In this document: piece by piece, positions 4,941-5,010 of the stretch
Numbering within the stretch: position 1 is the first letter of the stretch
Layout of the letters: every line of letters begins with the position of its first letter
NCBI GenBank assembly: GCA_016202875.1
Contig: JACQNX010000014.1
Coordinates: 1 to 5,010, forward strand
From: Candidatus Aenigmatarchaeota archaeon
GTDB lineage: Archaea > Aenigmatarchaeota > Aenigmatarchaeia > GW2011-AR5
DNA: 5,010 nucleotides
Direction: 5' to 3'
The notes under the pieces: generated by a model
What the model was told of the DNA's origin: nothing
The model's input: only the letters and a program-made list of their open reading frames with translations
Database searches by the model: none
Made by a program: the position numbers and the translations under genes

Positions 4941-4950
4941 AAAATAAAGC
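4941..4950 (-). promoter_or_regulatory. TATA-like element for the 47-residue gene
   Basis: The minus strand reads GCTTTATTTT, centred about 27 bases before the ATG at 4919. The spacing supports both the choice of that ATG and a leaderless transcript. The match to a TATA box is moderate. Confidence 0.4.
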
Positions 4951-5010
4951 TGTGACCTGCCATACCTTATGGGCGCATTACGGGATACACAAATCAAGCT
5001 AGTGGAAAAA

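Noticed and set aside
4776..4997. Longer 73-residue version of the small basic protein starting at TTG 4997
   Set aside because: The extra 26 residues do not fit the compact pattern, and a TATA-like box sits at the right distance before the ATG at 4919.

Overview
The window is most likely archaeal. A 51-residue Sec61-beta (SecG) protein and an archaeal-type endonuclease IV are encoded. Most genes have a TATA-like box about 22-30 bases before the start codon and little or no ribosome binding site, as expected for leaderless archaeal transcripts. Genes are small, closely packed and often unrecognisable, which would fit an uncultivated (for example DPANN) lineage. That placement is inference. 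I saw no tRNA, rRNA, insertion sequence or CRISPR array.

Left part, minus strand (1-2049). In transcription order this holds a six-helix membrane protein of unknown function (2049-1585), a short helical or coiled-coil protein (1522-1262), and a compact cluster of sec61-beta (1208-1053), an unrecognised basic protein (1048-689) and endonuclease IV (664 to beyond the left edge). The last three probably share one transcript from a TATA box near 1249. The membrane protein and the coiled-coil protein appear to have their own promoters.

Centre, plus strand (2102-3650). This is a compact three-gene cluster: two tandem, diverged copies of a pentapeptide-repeat protein, followed by a 35-residue cysteine-rich protein whose start overlaps the previous stop (ATGA). 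Each large protein has about 21 consecutive five-residue repeats, predicted to form a right-handed quadrilateral beta-helix of about five coils. A conserved C-terminal helical segment ends in KDPRDRR. I recognise no named family for the whole architecture, and this cluster is the most interesting part of the window.

Right part, minus strand (3752-4919). A secreted lipoprotein with a PsbP/DUF1795-like domain joined by a Gln-rich linker to a second, beta-rich domain lies downstream of a 47-residue basic protein of unknown function. The lipoprotein promoter contains a 15-base element identical to one in front of the membrane protein gene at 2049.

The pentapeptide cluster is divergent from the membrane protein gene and convergent with the lipoprotein gene, so it is an isolated transcription unit. 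Nothing in the sequence ties its function to its neighbours.
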